Assembly (NCBI RefSeq): GCF_018388445.1
Contig: NZ_CP074405.1
Coordinates: 1,426,001 to 1,490,000 of the forward strand
DNA length: 64,000 nt
Source: Cellulomonas wangleii
GTDB taxonomy: Bacteria > Actinomycetota > Actinomycetes > Actinomycetales > Cellulomonadaceae
Direction of reading: 5' to 3'
Positions within the stretch are counted from its first letter, which is position 1. Each line of letters starts with the position of its first letter. The notes beneath the pieces are model-generated. The model was not told the origin of the DNA, made no database searches, and saw only the letters and a program-made list of their open reading frames with translations. Below, one piece after another: positions 45,570-55,789 of this stretch. The translations under genes were made by a program, and so were the position numbers.

Positions 45570-47534
45570 ATGACGGAGCCCGAGGTCAGCGACCCGCACG
45601 TGGCCCCGGCCGACGCGGGGGACGGGCTCCTCGGCACGCTCGAGCGGCTCCAGGCCCGTCTGGGCGCCCTCACCCTCCCGCTCGAGGCCCCCGGGGTCGA
45701 CGTCGCGCGCACCGACCGGGCGGCCGCGCTGACCCAGCTCGACGACTACCTGCTGCCGCGGCTGCGGGCACGGTCCGCGCCGCTCCTGGTCGTCGTCGGC
45801 GGCTCGACCGGTGCGGGCAAGTCCACCCTCGTCAACTCCCTCCTGGGGTCGGAGGTCTCGGCGCCGGGCGTGCTGCGCCCCACCACCCGGGCACCGGTCC
45901 TCGTGCACCACCCGCTCGACGAGCGCTGGTACTCCACGGACCGCGTGCTGCCCGGCCTCGCCCGGCTCACCGGCCACCCCGGCGCCGGCGCGCGCGGGGA
46001 CGACGCACAGGTCGACCCGGCGCGCGCTCTGCGGCTCGTGGCCTCCGACGCGCTGCCGCGCGGGCTCGCGCTGCTCGACGCCCCCGACGTGGACTCCGTG
46101 GACGTCGGCAACCGGCGCCTGGCGGCGCAGCTCCTCGACGCCGCCGACCTGTGGCTGTTCGTCACCACCGCGGCACGTTACGCCGACGCCGTCCCGTGGG
46201 ACCTGCTGCACCGGGCGGCAGCCCGGCACGCGCAGGTCGCGCTCGTCGTCGACCGCGTGGACCCCGGCACGGAGGAGGTCGTGCAGGACCTGCGCCGCAT
46301 GATGGACGAGAACGGGCTGCCGGACGCCCCGCTGTTCCTGGTGCCCGAGGCGCCGCTCACGGACGGGCTGCTGCCGGAGCATGCGGTCGCGGACGTGGCC
46401 ACGTGGCTCACCGCCCTGGGCGCCGACGCACCCGCGCGCGAGGCGGTGGCGACGGCGACCCGCGACGGTGTGGTGGACGACCTGGTGCGGCGCAGCCACG
46501 TGCTCGCGGACGCCGCCGACGTGCAGGTCGCGACCGACGCACGACTGCGCCGGACCGTGGCGGCCGCCTACGACGACGGCGCCGCGCACGTGCGCGCCGC
46601 GACCTCCGACGGCGCGATGCTGCGCGGCGAGGTCCTGGCCCGCTGGCAGGAGCTCGTCGGCACGGGCGACCTGCTGCGGTCGGTCGAGCAAGGCGTCGGG
46701 CGGGTGCGCGACGCCGTCACGGGGTTCTTCCGCGGCACGCCCGCGCCGGCGCCGCGCGTCGAGCAGGCCATCGCGCACGGGCTGGCGGCGGTGGTCCTGG
46801 ATGCCGCGGACGAGGCCGCGGAGCGCACCCACGCCGCGTGGCGGGGCGACCCCGCGGGCGCCGCGCTGCTCCAGGGCCTCGACCTCGCCCGCGCGTCCAC
46901 CACGCTGCGGGCCGAGGTGGACGCGCAGGTCCGCGGCTGGCAGTCCGACGTCCTCGAGCTCGTGCGCGAGCAGGGGCAGTCCCGTCGCGGCACCGCCCGC
47001 TACCTCTCGTTCGGCGTCAACGTCGCCGGCGTCAGCCTGATGGTCCTCGCGTTCGCGTCCACGGGCGGGCTGACCGGCATCGAGGTCGGGATCGCCGGTG
47101 GCACGGCGGTCGTCGCCCAGAAGCTCCTGGAGGCGGTCTTCGGTGACGACGCCGTGCGGCGCCTCACCGTCGAGGCCCGCGAGCGGCTCGACGCCCGCGT
47201 GACGGACCTGCTGGCCCGCGAGGCCGAGCGGTACACGGCCCAGCTCGACGCGCTCGGTGCCGCCCGGGCGGACGGTGCCGGGCTGCGCGCCGTGGCCGCG
47301 GACGTCGAGCGGGCCGCGCACGCCGACCGTGCCGGGCGCCCTGCCGGGACGCCGAGCGCCTCGTCGCGCGCTGTCGGCACCGCGCTGCGCGGTGCCGGGT
47401 GGACGCGCGGGGACGGGACCCCTGGCACCGCGACCGGCGCGCCCGGGGAGACCACACCGCCGGGGGACGAGCCGACCGCGCGCGGCGGCTGGTGGCGGCG
47501 GCTGCTCGGCGGCCGCCCGCGGGACGACGCATGA
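45570..47534 (+). CDS. dynamin-like large GTPase, pair 2 partner A
   Basis: The 654-residue protein is a paralogue of the 39637 gene: G1 GGSTGAGKSTLVNSLLG (about 77-93), RPTTRAPVLVHHPLD, G3 LLDAPDVDSVDVG (about 168-180), LWLFVTTAARYADAVPW and a degenerate G4, VVDRVDPG. Unlike its paralogue it has a hydrophobic segment pair near 485-520 (VSLMVLAFASTGG and VGIAGGTAVVAQKLLEAVFG), reminiscent of a membrane-inserting hairpin, and a longer Thr/Gly/Pro tail. It overlaps partner B by four bases (ATGA). A -10-like CAGACT precedes the ATG. Confidence 0.85.
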   Translation: MTEPEVSDPHVAPADAGDGLLGTLERLQARLGALTLPLEAPGVDVARTDRAAALTQLDDYLLPRLRARSAPLLVVVGGSTGAGKSTLVNSLLGSEVSAPGVLRPTTRAPVLVHHPLDERWYSTDRVLPGLARLTGHPGAGARGDDAQVDPARALRLVASDALPRGLALLDAPDVDSVDVGNRRLAAQLLDAADLWLFVTTAARYADAVPWDLLHRAAARHAQVALVVDRVDPGTEEVVQDLRRMMDENGLPDAPLFLVPEAPLTDGLLPEHAVADVATWLTALGADAPAREAVATATRDGVVDDLVRRSHVLADAADVQVATDARLRRTVAAAYDDGAAHVRAATSDGAMLRGEVLARWQELVGTGDLLRSVEQGVGRVRDAVTGFFRGTPAPAPRVEQAIAHGLAAVVLDAADEAAERTHAAWRGDPAGAALLQGLDLARASTTLRAEVDAQVRGWQSDVLELVREQGQSRRGTARYLSFGVNVAGVSLMVLAFASTGGLTGIEVGIAGGTAVVAQKLLEAVFGDDAVRRLTVEARERLDARVTDLLAREAERYTAQLDALGAARADGAGLRAVAADVERAAHADRAGRPAGTPSASSRAVGTALRGAGWTRGDGTPGTATGAPGETTPPGDEPTARGGWWRRLLGGRPRDDA

Positions 47535-49123
47535 GCCCGACCCTGGACGAGCGCCTCGACGCGCTGTCCGCAGCCCTGGACGCGGGCGGGGAGCGCCTGC
47601 CCGAGCCGCTGGTCGCGCGCACCCGGGACGTGCTGGACCGGGTGCGGGAGCGCGCGGGCCTGTCGGCCGAGCACACCGTCGTCGCACTGGCGGGAGCCAC
47701 CGGGTCGGGCAAGTCCTCGCTGTTCAACGCGCTCGTCGGGGACGAGCTCGCGGCGACCGGCGTGCAGCGACCCACGACGTCCCACCCGCTGGCGGTCGTC
47801 GTCGGCGAGGACCCGGACGGCACGGGCCCCGGGCGGCTGCTGGACTGGCTCGAGGTGCGTCGACGACACGCCGTGCCGCCCGCGGCGGGGCTCGCGACCG
47901 GGCTCGTGCTGCTGGACCTGCCGGACCACGACTCCGTGGTCGTGGAGCACCGGCTGCGCGCCGAGCGGCTGGTCGCGCGCGCGGACCTGCTGGTGTGGGT
48001 CGTCGACCCCCAGAAGTACGCCGACGGGGCCCTGCACGAGCGGTACCTGCGCCCGCTCGCGGGCCGTGACGACGTCGTGGTGCTCGTGCTCAACCAGGCG
48101 GACCGCCTCCCGGCCGCCGACGTGGCCGCGGTGGTGGCGGACCTGCGCCGCCTCGCCGCGGACGACGGGCTCCCGCGTGCCCGTGTCGTGGCCGCCTCGG
48201 CCCGCAGCGGCGACGGCGTGGCCGACCTGCGTGCGCTCGTCGCGCGGGCGGTCGAGCGTCGCGAGGCCGGCAACCGGCGGTGGGTGGCGGACGTGCGCGC
48301 GGCAGCGCTGGAGGTGGCCGACGCGTGCCGCGACGTCCCGGGGGGACGGCAGCGGTCCGCGCGGGCGGACGACCTGGTCGCAGCGCTGGAGGACGCCGCG
48401 GGGGTGCCGACCGTCGTCGCGGCCGTGCGCCGGTCCGCGGTGCGCCGGGCCGTCGCGCACACCGGCTGGCCGCCCGTGCGGTGGCTCGCCCGGCTGCGCC
48501 CGGACCCGTTGCGCCGGCTGCACCTGGCGCCACGCGCGGTGGGCGACGAGGTGGCGCCCACGTCGCTGCCGCCCGCCGGCCCGGCCCAGCGGGCGCGTGC
48601 CGCGACGGCGGTGCGGGACCACGCCGACGCGGTCCTCGCGGGGGCACCGGACGCGTGGGTGCTGGCGGCGCGGGCGCGCGTCACCACGGCGGACCTGCCC
48701 GACGCCCTCGACCTGGCCGTCGCCCGTACCCGCCTGCTCCCCGAGCGCCCGGTCTGGTGGTGGCGCGCGGTCGGTGCCGTGCAGTGGCTGCTGCTCGCAG
48801 CCGCCGTCGCCGGAGCCCTCTGGTTGGCCGGCCTCGCGGTGCTGGCGTACCTGCAGCTGCCCGACCCGGTGACCCCGGTGTGGGGACCCGCACCTGCCCC
48901 CACCGTGCTGCTGGTGGGCGGCGTGCTCGCCGGGCTGCTGGTGGCGGCGCTCGGTGCGGTGGCCGCTCGGTGGGGTGCCCGGGCGCGTGCCCGGTCCGCC
49001 CGGCGTCGGCTGCGCGCAGCGGTCCAGGACGTGGCACGTCGTCTCGTCGTCGACCCGGTCGCCCAGGAGGTCGCCTCGCTGCGCAGCTGCCGGGACCTGG
49101 CCGCCCGCGCCGCGGCTCGCTGA
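47531..49123 (+). CDS. membrane-anchored GTPase (YfjP-like), pair 2 partner B
   Basis: The 530-residue paralogue of the 41331 gene has G1 AGATGSGKSSLFNALVG (about 54-70), RPTTSHPLAVVVG, G3 LLDLPDHDSVVVEH, VWVVDPQKYADGALHERYL and G4 VLNQADRL (about 186-193). Two membrane helices near 416-443 and 456-478 separate the GTPase domain from a short Arg-rich tail. It shares the fingerprints DLPDHDS and VVDPQKYAD with partner B of pair 1, showing common descent. The start codon overlaps the stop of partner A. Confidence 0.88.
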   Translation: MSPTLDERLDALSAALDAGGERLPEPLVARTRDVLDRVRERAGLSAEHTVVALAGATGSGKSSLFNALVGDELAATGVQRPTTSHPLAVVVGEDPDGTGPGRLLDWLEVRRRHAVPPAAGLATGLVLLDLPDHDSVVVEHRLRAERLVARADLLVWVVDPQKYADGALHERYLRPLAGRDDVVVLVLNQADRLPAADVAAVVADLRRLAADDGLPRARVVAASARSGDGVADLRALVARAVERREAGNRRWVADVRAAALEVADACRDVPGGRQRSARADDLVAALEDAAGVPTVVAAVRRSAVRRAVAHTGWPPVRWLARLRPDPLRRLHLAPRAVGDEVAPTSLPPAGPAQRARAATAVRDHADAVLAGAPDAWVLAARARVTTADLPDALDLAVARTRLLPERPVWWWRAVGAVQWLLLAAAVAGALWLAGLAVLAYLQLPDPVTPVWGPAPAPTVLLVGGVLAGLLVAALGAVAARWGARARARSARRRLRAAVQDVARRLVVDPVAQEVASLRSCRDLAARAAAR

Positions 49124-49329
49124 CCCCGGCGGGCGGCGCGCCCGTGGCGGACGAGGGCCGTGGGGGGTGGACCCGCGAAGGGCCTGGACCCGTGCCGGCC
49201 GTGCGCACTCCCACGCGTCCGTGCGGCAGGATCGACGTCGGCCGCCGTGCCCGCCGTCGCACCGCGGGGAGCCGCACGGGGCCGCACGAGGCCGGACGAA
49301 CCGTCGCGGCCGGCACAGGAGGGAAGTCG

Positions 49330-49824
49330 ATGGCGAGGATCGAGGTCCCGGTCCAGCTGCGCTGGTCCGACATGGACGCGTACGCCCACGTGAACAACGT
49401 CGAGATGCTGCGGCTCCTGGAGGAGGCGCGCATCGAGGTGTTCTGGCGCCACCCCGAGGGTCCGGACGGCGTCGTCCCCGACGGGGCACGGGCCACCGCG
49501 GTGCTCGACGCCGGGCCGGGTGCGCTGACCTCGACGCTGGTCGCCCGGCAGGAGATCCAGTACGTCCGGCCGCTGCCGTACCGGCGCGCGCCGGTCGTCA
49601 TCGAGCTGTGGATCGGGCACCTGGGGGGTGCCAGCCTCGACGTCTGCTACGAGGTCCGGGACGCGCCGACCGCCGTGGTGGGCTCGGAGGTCTACGCACG
49701 CGCGACGACGACGATCGTGCTGGTCGACTCCGCGACGGGCGCACCGCGCCGGCTGACCGCGCAGGAGCGTGCGGTCTGGGAGCCGTACGTCGAGGAGCCG
49801 GTGGTCATCCGCCGCAGGGCATGA
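49330..49824 (+). CDS. 4-hydroxybenzoyl-CoA thioesterase-family protein
   Basis: The 164-residue hot-dog-fold protein has the signature LRWSDMDAYAHVNNVEMLRLLEEARIEVF near the start, where the aspartate and HVNN belong to the active site. It then has QEIQYVRPLPYRRAPVVIELW. It probably hydrolyses an acyl-CoA of unknown chain. GGAGG lies nine bases before the ATG. The 206 bases upstream hold no other gene. Its last 20 bases overlap the stop end of the convergent oxidoreductase gene. Confidence 0.9.
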   Translation: MARIEVPVQLRWSDMDAYAHVNNVEMLRLLEEARIEVFWRHPEGPDGVVPDGARATAVLDAGPGALTSTLVARQEIQYVRPLPYRRAPVVIELWIGHLGGASLDVCYEVRDAPTAVVGSEVYARATTTIVLVDSATGAPRRLTAQERAVWEPYVEEPVVIRRRA

Positions 49825-51589
49825 CCGCGGCGGGGTACGGGCCGGTGGTCGCCGCGGCCGTCGTGCCCCCACCCGCCGACGGTGCCAGGTCGCGCCGGGC
49901 ACGCTCGGCCGACCGGGCCGCACGGGCGACGTTGCGCTGCATGCCGCCGAACACCACCCCGTGGAACGGGTAGACCGCCCACCAGTACAGCTGCCCGGCC
50001 AGGCCGTGCGGGTGGAACAGGGCGCGCTGCGCGAACACCACGGGCGGCCGTCGCCACTCGGACGGCTCCCACGGGGTGTCGTCGGGCACGGCGGGCGTCC
50101 CGTCGTCGTCCAGGGGCGTGTCGGCGGGCTCCACGCGCAGCTCGAGCCACGCCAGCCCGGGCAGCCGCATCTCGGCCCGCAGCCGCAGCAGCCGGCCAGG
50201 GACGATCTGCTCCACGCGCCAGAAGTCGACGGCGTCGTCGAGCAGCAGCCGTGCAGGGTCGCGGCGACCGCGGCGCAGCCCCGGACCGCCCACGACCCGG
50301 TCCAGCAGCCCGCGCACCCGCCAGGCGAGCGACCACGAGTACCAGCCGCGCTCGCCGCCCACCGCCTCCACCACGCGCCACAGCGCGGCGGGGGAGGCGT
50401 CGACGCGGACGCGGCGCTCGTCGACGAACAGGGTGCCGCCCGCCCAGTCGGGGTCGGAGGGCAGCGGGTCGCTGGGAGCCCCGGGCGGCGTCGCGGACGA
50501 CCACCGGGTGGTGACGCCGGCGCCCTGGACGCGGGCCAGCGCGAGGCGCACGGCACGGTCGAAGCCGATGAGCCCGTCCGGCGGGTCCGGCACGTACCGC
50601 GCGATGTCGTGCTCGTCGCACACCACCTCGTGGACCAGGGACTCCACCAGCGGGCGTGCGAGCCCGCCGGGCACGGGCGTGACCAGCGACACCCACAGGC
50701 TCGACAGCCGTGGGCTCAGCACCGGGACCGCGACGATGGCCCGCCGCGGCAGCCCGGCGATGCGCGCGTACCGCTGCATCATGTCGCGGTACGTCAGGAC
50801 GTCCGGCCCGCCGATGTCGAAGGCCCGCGACACGTCGGGCGGCATCGCGGCCGACCCGACGAGGTAGCGCAGCACGTCGCGGATCGCGATGGGCTGGATC
50901 CGGTTCTGCACCCAGCGCGGCACGGTCATGGCCGGGAGCCGCTCCGTGAGGTACCGCATCATCTCGAAGGACGCCGAGCCCGAGCCGAGGACCACCGCCG
51001 CACGCAGCACCGTCGTCGGCACGCCGGACGCCAGCAGGATCTCCCCGACCTCCGTGCGCGACGCCAGGTGGGGTGAGAGCTCCTCGCCCTCGGGGTACAG
51101 ACCGCCCAGGTAGACGATCCGACCCACGCCCGCCTCACGCGCCGCCTGGGCGAAGACCAGCGCCGTGTGGCGGTCGCGCTGCTCGAAGGTCCGGCCGGTG
51201 CCCAGCGAGTGGATCAGGTAGTACGCCACGTCGGAGCCCTCGAGTGCCGCACGGATCTGATCCGGCTCACCGGCGTCCGCCGCAACGACCTCCACGTCGT
51301 CGTACCACGGTCGTCCGCGCAGCCGCTCCGGGTGCCGCGCCAGGGCCCGCACCCGGTACCCGGCGGCGAGCAGCTCGGGCACCAGCCGTCCCCCGACGTA
51401 CCCGGTCACCCCCGTGACCGCCACGAGCGGGGCATCGGGGCGGGGTCGGCCGTCCGGGCCGGTGCCCGGCACGAGCCCTTCCAGGGTGCGCACGACCGGC
51501 TCGGGCGCGAGGTCGGCCTGGGGGCCGGTCCCGTGCCCGGGGTCGTCGCCGTGCCCGGGGCTCGGGGCGTCGGGGCGCGCGTCGCTCAT
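49805..51589 (-). CDS. NAD(P)-binding oxidoreductase fused to a DUF2867 domain
   Basis: The 594-residue protein has a variable acidic/Pro start. An atypical short-chain dehydrogenase/NmrA-like domain follows (about 55-330) with VAVTGVTGYVGGRLVPELLAAG as dinucleotide motif and VVYLGGL-like IVYLGGLYPEGEELSPHLASR. A C-terminal DUF2867 domain (about 370-550) has WYSWSLAWRVRGLLDRVVGGPGLRRGRRDP and ends with WWAVYPFHGVVFGGMQRN. This two-domain arrangement is common in actinobacteria, with unknown substrate. It converges on the thioesterase gene and overlaps it by 20 bases. Confidence 0.88.
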   Translation of the reverse strand: MSDARPDAPSPGHGDDPGHGTGPQADLAPEPVVRTLEGLVPGTGPDGRPRPDAPLVAVTGVTGYVGGRLVPELLAAGYRVRALARHPERLRGRPWYDDVEVVAADAGEPDQIRAALEGSDVAYYLIHSLGTGRTFEQRDRHTALVFAQAAREAGVGRIVYLGGLYPEGEELSPHLASRTEVGEILLASGVPTTVLRAAVVLGSGSASFEMMRYLTERLPAMTVPRWVQNRIQPIAIRDVLRYLVGSAAMPPDVSRAFDIGGPDVLTYRDMMQRYARIAGLPRRAIVAVPVLSPRLSSLWVSLVTPVPGGLARPLVESLVHEVVCDEHDIARYVPDPPDGLIGFDRAVRLALARVQGAGVTTRWSSATPPGAPSDPLPSDPDWAGGTLFVDERRVRVDASPAALWRVVEAVGGERGWYSWSLAWRVRGLLDRVVGGPGLRRGRRDPARLLLDDAVDFWRVEQIVPGRLLRLRAEMRLPGLAWLELRVEPADTPLDDDGTPAVPDDTPWEPSEWRRPPVVFAQRALFHPHGLAGQLYWWAVYPFHGVVFGGMQRNVARAARSAERARRDLAPSAGGGTTAAATTGPYPAAVMPCGG

Positions 51590-51633
51590 CCGGGCAGTCT
51601 GCGGCCGGGCGAGCGGGGCCGCACCCGGGGCGC

Positions 51634-52626
51634 TCAGCCCGTCAGGAGCGCGAGGGTGCGCCGCTCCGCCACGTGCTGCGAGCGTGTCGGCGCGATCGTC
51701 TCGCCGCGCTCCCACAGCTCGATCACCCGCGGGTCGATGTACGACGACCGGGCGACCGTGGGGGTGTTGCCGAGCTCCTCGGAGACCGCCTTGACGACCG
51801 ACGCGACGACGCGGCGGCGTCCCCGCTCGCTGCGCGGGGGCGGACCGCCCTCCGCCAGGCCGCGGGCCGCCAGCACGGTGGCGTGCCACGTGCGGAAGTC
51901 CTTGGGTGTCGCCTCGCCGAGCCGGTCGCGCACGTACGCCCCGACGTCGTTGCTCGTCACGTCGTGCCACCCCGCGTCGTCGCGCCACGCCAGCAGCTCC
52001 GGGCTGTCGTCGCGGCGTCGCAGCAGCGTGCGGACCAGCTCGGCGACCGTCTCGTCGTCGACGACCGTGTCGCGGATCTGCCCCGACTTCGCGGGGAAGA
52101 CGAGGTGCACCGCGCCGGGGGAGCCGTCCGCGTCGGACAGCACGCGCACGTGCTCGCGGCGCAGCGTCGCCAGGCCGAACGAGCCGTGCCGGCGGGTGTA
52201 GCCCTCGGTGCCGACCCGCAGGTAGGCGCGGTCCAGCAGGCGGAACGCCAGGGCCAGCGCCTTGTCCCGCGGCATGCCCTCGAGCGCCAGGTCCGCCCGC
52301 ACCCGCCGGCGCGCGGCCGGCAGCCGGCGGGCCACCTGCAGCACGTGCTCGTGCTTGAGCCGGGCCCGCCGGGCCTGCCACTGCAGGTGGTACAGGTACT
52401 GACGGCGCTGCGCCTCGTCCAGCCCGGCGGCCTGGATGTGGCCGTTGTGCCACGGGCTGATCCAGACCTCGCGCCAGGCCGGCGGGATCGCGAGCGTGGA
52501 GAGGCGCTCGAGGTGCTCCGGCTCGTCGATGCGGCGCCGCTCGTGGTCGAGGTACACGAAGCCGCGCCCGGCCCGGCGGCGCGTCCAGCCGGGCTGGTCG
52601 AGGCGCACACGTCGGAGCCGGACCAT
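51634..52626 (-). CDS. DNA topoisomerase IB (poxvirus/bacterial type)
   Basis: The 330-residue protein has the bacterial TopIB features: ISPWHNGHIQAAGLDEAQRRQYLYH, then LRVGTEGYTRRHGSFGLATLRREHV, the catalytic-core Lys in VFPAKSGQIRD, FRTWHATVLAARGL, and the nucleophile region ARSSYIDPRVIELW with Tyr near residue 296. It relaxes supercoils by forming a 3'-phosphotyrosine link, without ATP. The family occurs in some bacteria as an accessory enzyme. Length and order of motifs are normal. Confidence 0.94.
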   Translation of the reverse strand: MVRLRRVRLDQPGWTRRRAGRGFVYLDHERRRIDEPEHLERLSTLAIPPAWREVWISPWHNGHIQAAGLDEAQRRQYLYHLQWQARRARLKHEHVLQVARRLPAARRRVRADLALEGMPRDKALALAFRLLDRAYLRVGTEGYTRRHGSFGLATLRREHVRVLSDADGSPGAVHLVFPAKSGQIRDTVVDDETVAELVRTLLRRRDDSPELLAWRDDAGWHDVTSNDVGAYVRDRLGEATPKDFRTWHATVLAARGLAEGGPPPRSERGRRRVVASVVKAVSEELGNTPTVARSSYIDPRVIELWERGETIAPTRSQHVAERRTLALLTG

Positions 52627-52763
52627 GCCGCAGAGTCTCGCCCGCCGGCGCGGGCCGCGCTCGTCGAGCGGGACGCGGGAGCCGTGGACCGCGACGGGCG
52701 GACCGGCGGTGGACGGACCGGTGCGGACCCGGCGCGGACCCGGTGCCCGCGGGGACGCCGGCG

Positions 52764-53642
52764 TCAGTCCGGGACCCGGACCATGCCCTCCTGCGCGATG
52801 GAGGCGACGAGCGTGCCCTCCCGGTCGAACACCCGCGCCGCACCCAGGCCGCGCCCGCCCTGGGCGCTCGGGGACGTCTGGACGAACAGCAGCCAGTCGT
52901 CGACGCGGACGTCGCGGTGCCACCACATGGCGTGGTCGAGGCTCGCCATGGACAGCCCCGGCGTCGCCCACGGCCGGCCGGCGCGGCGCAGCACCGGCTC
53001 GAGCATGATCTGGTCGCAGCCGTACGCCAGCAGCGCACGGTGCAGCAGCTGGTCGTCGGGGACGGGGCCGCGGGCCCGCGCCCAGACGCACTGGTCGCCC
53101 TGGCTGCCCTGGGCGCCGGCGCGCAGGTAGATCGACCCGTCGACGTGGCGCAGGTCGAACGCGGACTCCTGCGCCCAGAACCGGGCCATCGGGTGGTCGA
53201 CGTCACCGAGCGCGTCGAGGGCCGAGCCGACCTCCTCCGGGTCCGGGACGTCGGGGGGCGTCTGCGCGTACTCGATGCCGGGCTGCCGCTCCTGGAACGA
53301 CGCGATCATCGACAGGATCGGTGCGCCGCCCTGCAGCGCGTGCGTGCGGCGGGCGGAGAACGAGCGGCCGTCGCGCAGCCGCTCGACCGCGAAGCCGATG
53401 GGCGCGGAGTCGTCCCCGGGCCGCAGGAAGTAGCCGTGCAGCGAGTGCGGCAGGCGGCCGTCCGGGACGGTGCGGCCCGCCGCGAGCAGCGCCTGCGCCA
53501 GGACCTGCCCGCCGAACACGCGGCCCTGCGGCTGCGGGAGGCTGAGCCCCTCGAACGTGTCCGGCTCGCTCGGGTCGGCGGTCAGGTCCAGGGCACGCAG
53601 CACCGCCCCGACGGGGTCGTGGCTCGCGTCGGGCAGCGTCAT
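52764..53642 (-). CDS. tesB: acyl-CoA thioesterase II
   Basis: The 292-residue protein has two hot-dog domains: PQGRVFGGQVLAQALLAAGRTV and LHGYFLRPGDDSAPIGFAVERLRDGRSFSARRTHALQ in the first, and SMASLDHAMWWHRDVRVDDWLLFVQTSPSAQGGRGLGAARVFDREG in the second, with the catalytic Asp in LDHAMWWH. It hydrolyses medium- and long-chain acyl-CoA in the cytoplasm. It starts three bases after the globin gene stop on the same strand, so the two are probably co-transcribed. Confidence 0.95.
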   Translation of the reverse strand: MTLPDASHDPVGAVLRALDLTADPSEPDTFEGLSLPQPQGRVFGGQVLAQALLAAGRTVPDGRLPHSLHGYFLRPGDDSAPIGFAVERLRDGRSFSARRTHALQGGAPILSMIASFQERQPGIEYAQTPPDVPDPEEVGSALDALGDVDHPMARFWAQESAFDLRHVDGSIYLRAGAQGSQGDQCVWARARGPVPDDQLLHRALLAYGCDQIMLEPVLRRAGRPWATPGLSMASLDHAMWWHRDVRVDDWLLFVQTSPSAQGGRGLGAARVFDREGTLVASIAQEGMVRVPD

Positions 53643-53645
53643 GGG

Positions 53646-54038
53646 TCAGTCCTCGAAGGTGTTGAGCATGGAGTGGGCCGCGCGCTCGAGGTAGTCCCAC
53701 AGCTGGCCGCGGTGCAGGGGTGCGAGGTCGAGCGAGTCCACGGCGGTCCGCATGTGCCGCAGCCAGCGGTCGCGCGCGTCGGGGTTGACCTTGTACGGGG
53801 CGTGCCGCATCCGCAGGCGGGGGTGGCCGCGCTGCTCGGAGTAGGTCGTGGGTCCGCCCCAGTACTGCTCGAGGAAGAGGGTGAGGCGCTCGGCCGCAGG
53901 CCCGAGGTCCTCCTCGGGGTACATCGGCTGCAGCACCGGGTCCGCCGCGACGCCGCGGTAGAACTCGTCGACGAGCCGGACGAACGTCTCGTGCCCGCCG
54001 ACGGCCGCGTAGAACGAGTCGTCTCTCACGCCGCCCAT
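53646..54038 (-). CDS. glbO: truncated haemoglobin, group II
   Basis: The 130-residue globin has [39 protein letters not shown], the group II E-F region [30 protein letters not shown] with the proximal His in RMRHAPY, and the G-helix tryptophan in RDRWLRHM. Members bind O2 and NO and may protect from nitrosative stress. The ATG at 54038 or the GTG nine bases later are both possible starts. It is followed by tesB with a three-base gap. Confidence 0.93.
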   Translation of the reverse strand: MGGVRDDSFYAAVGGHETFVRLVDEFYRGVAADPVLQPMYPEEDLGPAAERLTLFLEQYWGGPTTYSEQRGHPRLRMRHAPYKVNPDARDRWLRHMRTAVDSLDLAPLHRGQLWDYLERAAHSMLNTFED

Positions 54039-54103
54039 CCTCACACGCTGCCCCGCCTGGCCGGACGGGGCCGGGGTGTGCGTCGCGCCACCCCCGACGG
54101 CCG

Positions 54104-55789
54104 TCACAGCCCGAGCTCGTCCAGCACGGGCAGGCCCGCGCGCACCGCGGCACGGGCGTCGGCGGCGCTCGCCGCGTCGGCGGCACGACGTGCCAGCACG
54201 CGGCATGTCGCCAGGTCGGTGGCGGCCAGCACCGCGGCGACGTCGGGCAGCGCCCGGGGCGTCATCGACAGCGACGTCACACCGAGCCCGACCAGGACCA
54301 CCGCCAGTGCCGGGTCCGCGGCCGCCTCCCCGCAGACACCGACGGGCCGCGCCTGGGCGGCCCCACCCAGCGCGGTGGCCTCCACGAGCCGCAGCACCGC
54401 CGGCTGCCACGCGTCGGACAGGCCCGCGACCGCCCCGAGCAGCCGGTCGGCGGCCATCGTGTACTGCGTGAGGTCGTTGGTGCCGATGCTCGCGAAGTGC
54501 GCGTGGGCGAGCAGGGGGCCGGCCATCAGCGCCGCGCTCGGGATCTCGACCATGATCCCGGCGGTGGGCAGGCCGTGCCGGGCGCACGCGGCGACGAACG
54601 CCTCGGTCTCGTCGACCGTGGCGACCATCGGTGCCATGACCCACGTGGTGGTGCCCGGGTGCTCGGCGGCCGCACGCGCGATCGCCGTGAGCTGGTCCTC
54701 GAGGACGTCGGGGCGCTCCTGGGCCACGCGCAGGCCGCGCACCCCCAGTGCGGGGTTCGCCTCGGGTGCCGCGTGCAGGAACGGCAGGGGCTTGTCCGCC
54801 CCCGCGTCGAGGGTCCGCACCACGACCTTGCGGCCCGCGAAGGCTGCCAGCACGCGGCCGTACGCGGCGGTCTGCTCGTCGACGTCGGGCGCCTGCGTGC
54901 GGTCGAGGAACGCGAACTCGGTGCGGAACAGCCCGACACCCTGGGCGCCCGCGTCGGCCGCCGCCTGCGCGTCGGCGGGGTCGCCGACGTTGGCGAGCAG
55001 CTCCACGCGGTGGTCGTCCGCCGTGCGTCCGTCCCCGTCGAAGGTGCGCGGCGCCGCACCCCGGGCGCGGACGCGCCGCACGGCGTCGTCCGTCGGGTCG
55101 GGGACGACGGTGCCGGCGGCGCCGTCCACGAGCAGCTGCGTGCCCTCGGCGAGGTCCAGCGCCCCGGCCGCGGCGACGACCGCCGGGATGCCACGCGACC
55201 GCGCGAGGATCGCGGTGTGCGACGTGGGCCCGCCGGCGGCCGTGACCACCGCGAGCACGCGCTGCGGGTCGAGCGTCGCGGTGAGGGCCGGCGCCAGGTC
55301 GGGCGCGACCAGCACGTAGGGGTACGGGCGGACCGGCACGCCGGGTGCCTGCAGTCCCGTCAGGTGGGCCACCAGCCGGTCCCGCACGTCGGTCACGTCG
55401 CGCACGCGCTCGGCCATGTACCCGCCCAGCAGCTGGAGCTCGGCGGCGACCGCGTCCGCGGCCTCCCACACGGCCCGCTCGGGGACGAGGTGCTCGTCAC
55501 GCACCCGCTGCTGGGCGTCGGCGACCAGGGAGGGGTCCGCCGCCATCGCGGCCGTCGCGTGCAGCAGCGCGGCGCTGTCGCCCTCGGCGGCCTGCGCCGC
55601 GGCGTCGAGCTCGTCACGCACGGCCGCCGCGGACGCGGCGACCCGCTCGGCGGCCGCGTCGGTGTCGGAGCCCGGCGGCAGACGCCGGCCGGCGGGCGGC
55701 TCGGCGACGGCGTCGGGCAGGCGCACCGCGGGCCCCACCACGCGTCCCGGGCTCACGCCGATGCCTCGGACGACGTACGTGCTGCCCAC
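54104..55789 (-). CDS. ptsI: PTS enzyme I (phosphoenolpyruvate-protein phosphotransferase)
   Basis: The 561-residue protein takes phosphate from PEP and passes it to HPr. The phosphohistidine sits in [22 protein letters not shown] (His191). The PEP-binding domain shows [63 protein letters not shown] and the catalytic Cys in [15 protein letters not shown] 55789 follows CGAGGAGG with six bases spacing, so the longer frame is not used. EIIB and EIIA are encoded divergently just upstream. No HPr or EIIC gene is in the window. Confidence 0.96.
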   Translation of the reverse strand: MGSTYVVRGIGVSPGRVVGPAVRLPDAVAEPPAGRRLPPGSDTDAAAERVAASAAAVRDELDAAAQAAEGDSAALLHATAAMAADPSLVADAQQRVRDEHLVPERAVWEAADAVAAELQLLGGYMAERVRDVTDVRDRLVAHLTGLQAPGVPVRPYPYVLVAPDLAPALTATLDPQRVLAVVTAAGGPTSHTAILARSRGIPAVVAAAGALDLAEGTQLLVDGAAGTVVPDPTDDAVRRVRARGAAPRTFDGDGRTADDHRVELLANVGDPADAQAAADAGAQGVGLFRTEFAFLDRTQAPDVDEQTAAYGRVLAAFAGRKVVVRTLDAGADKPLPFLHAAPEANPALGVRGLRVAQERPDVLEDQLTAIARAAAEHPGTTTWVMAPMVATVDETEAFVAACARHGLPTAGIMVEIPSAALMAGPLLAHAHFASIGTNDLTQYTMAADRLLGAVAGLSDAWQPAVLRLVEATALGGAAQARPVGVCGEAAADPALAVVLVGLGVTSLSMTPRALPDVAAVLAATDLATCRVLARRAADAASAADARAAVRAGLPVLDELGL

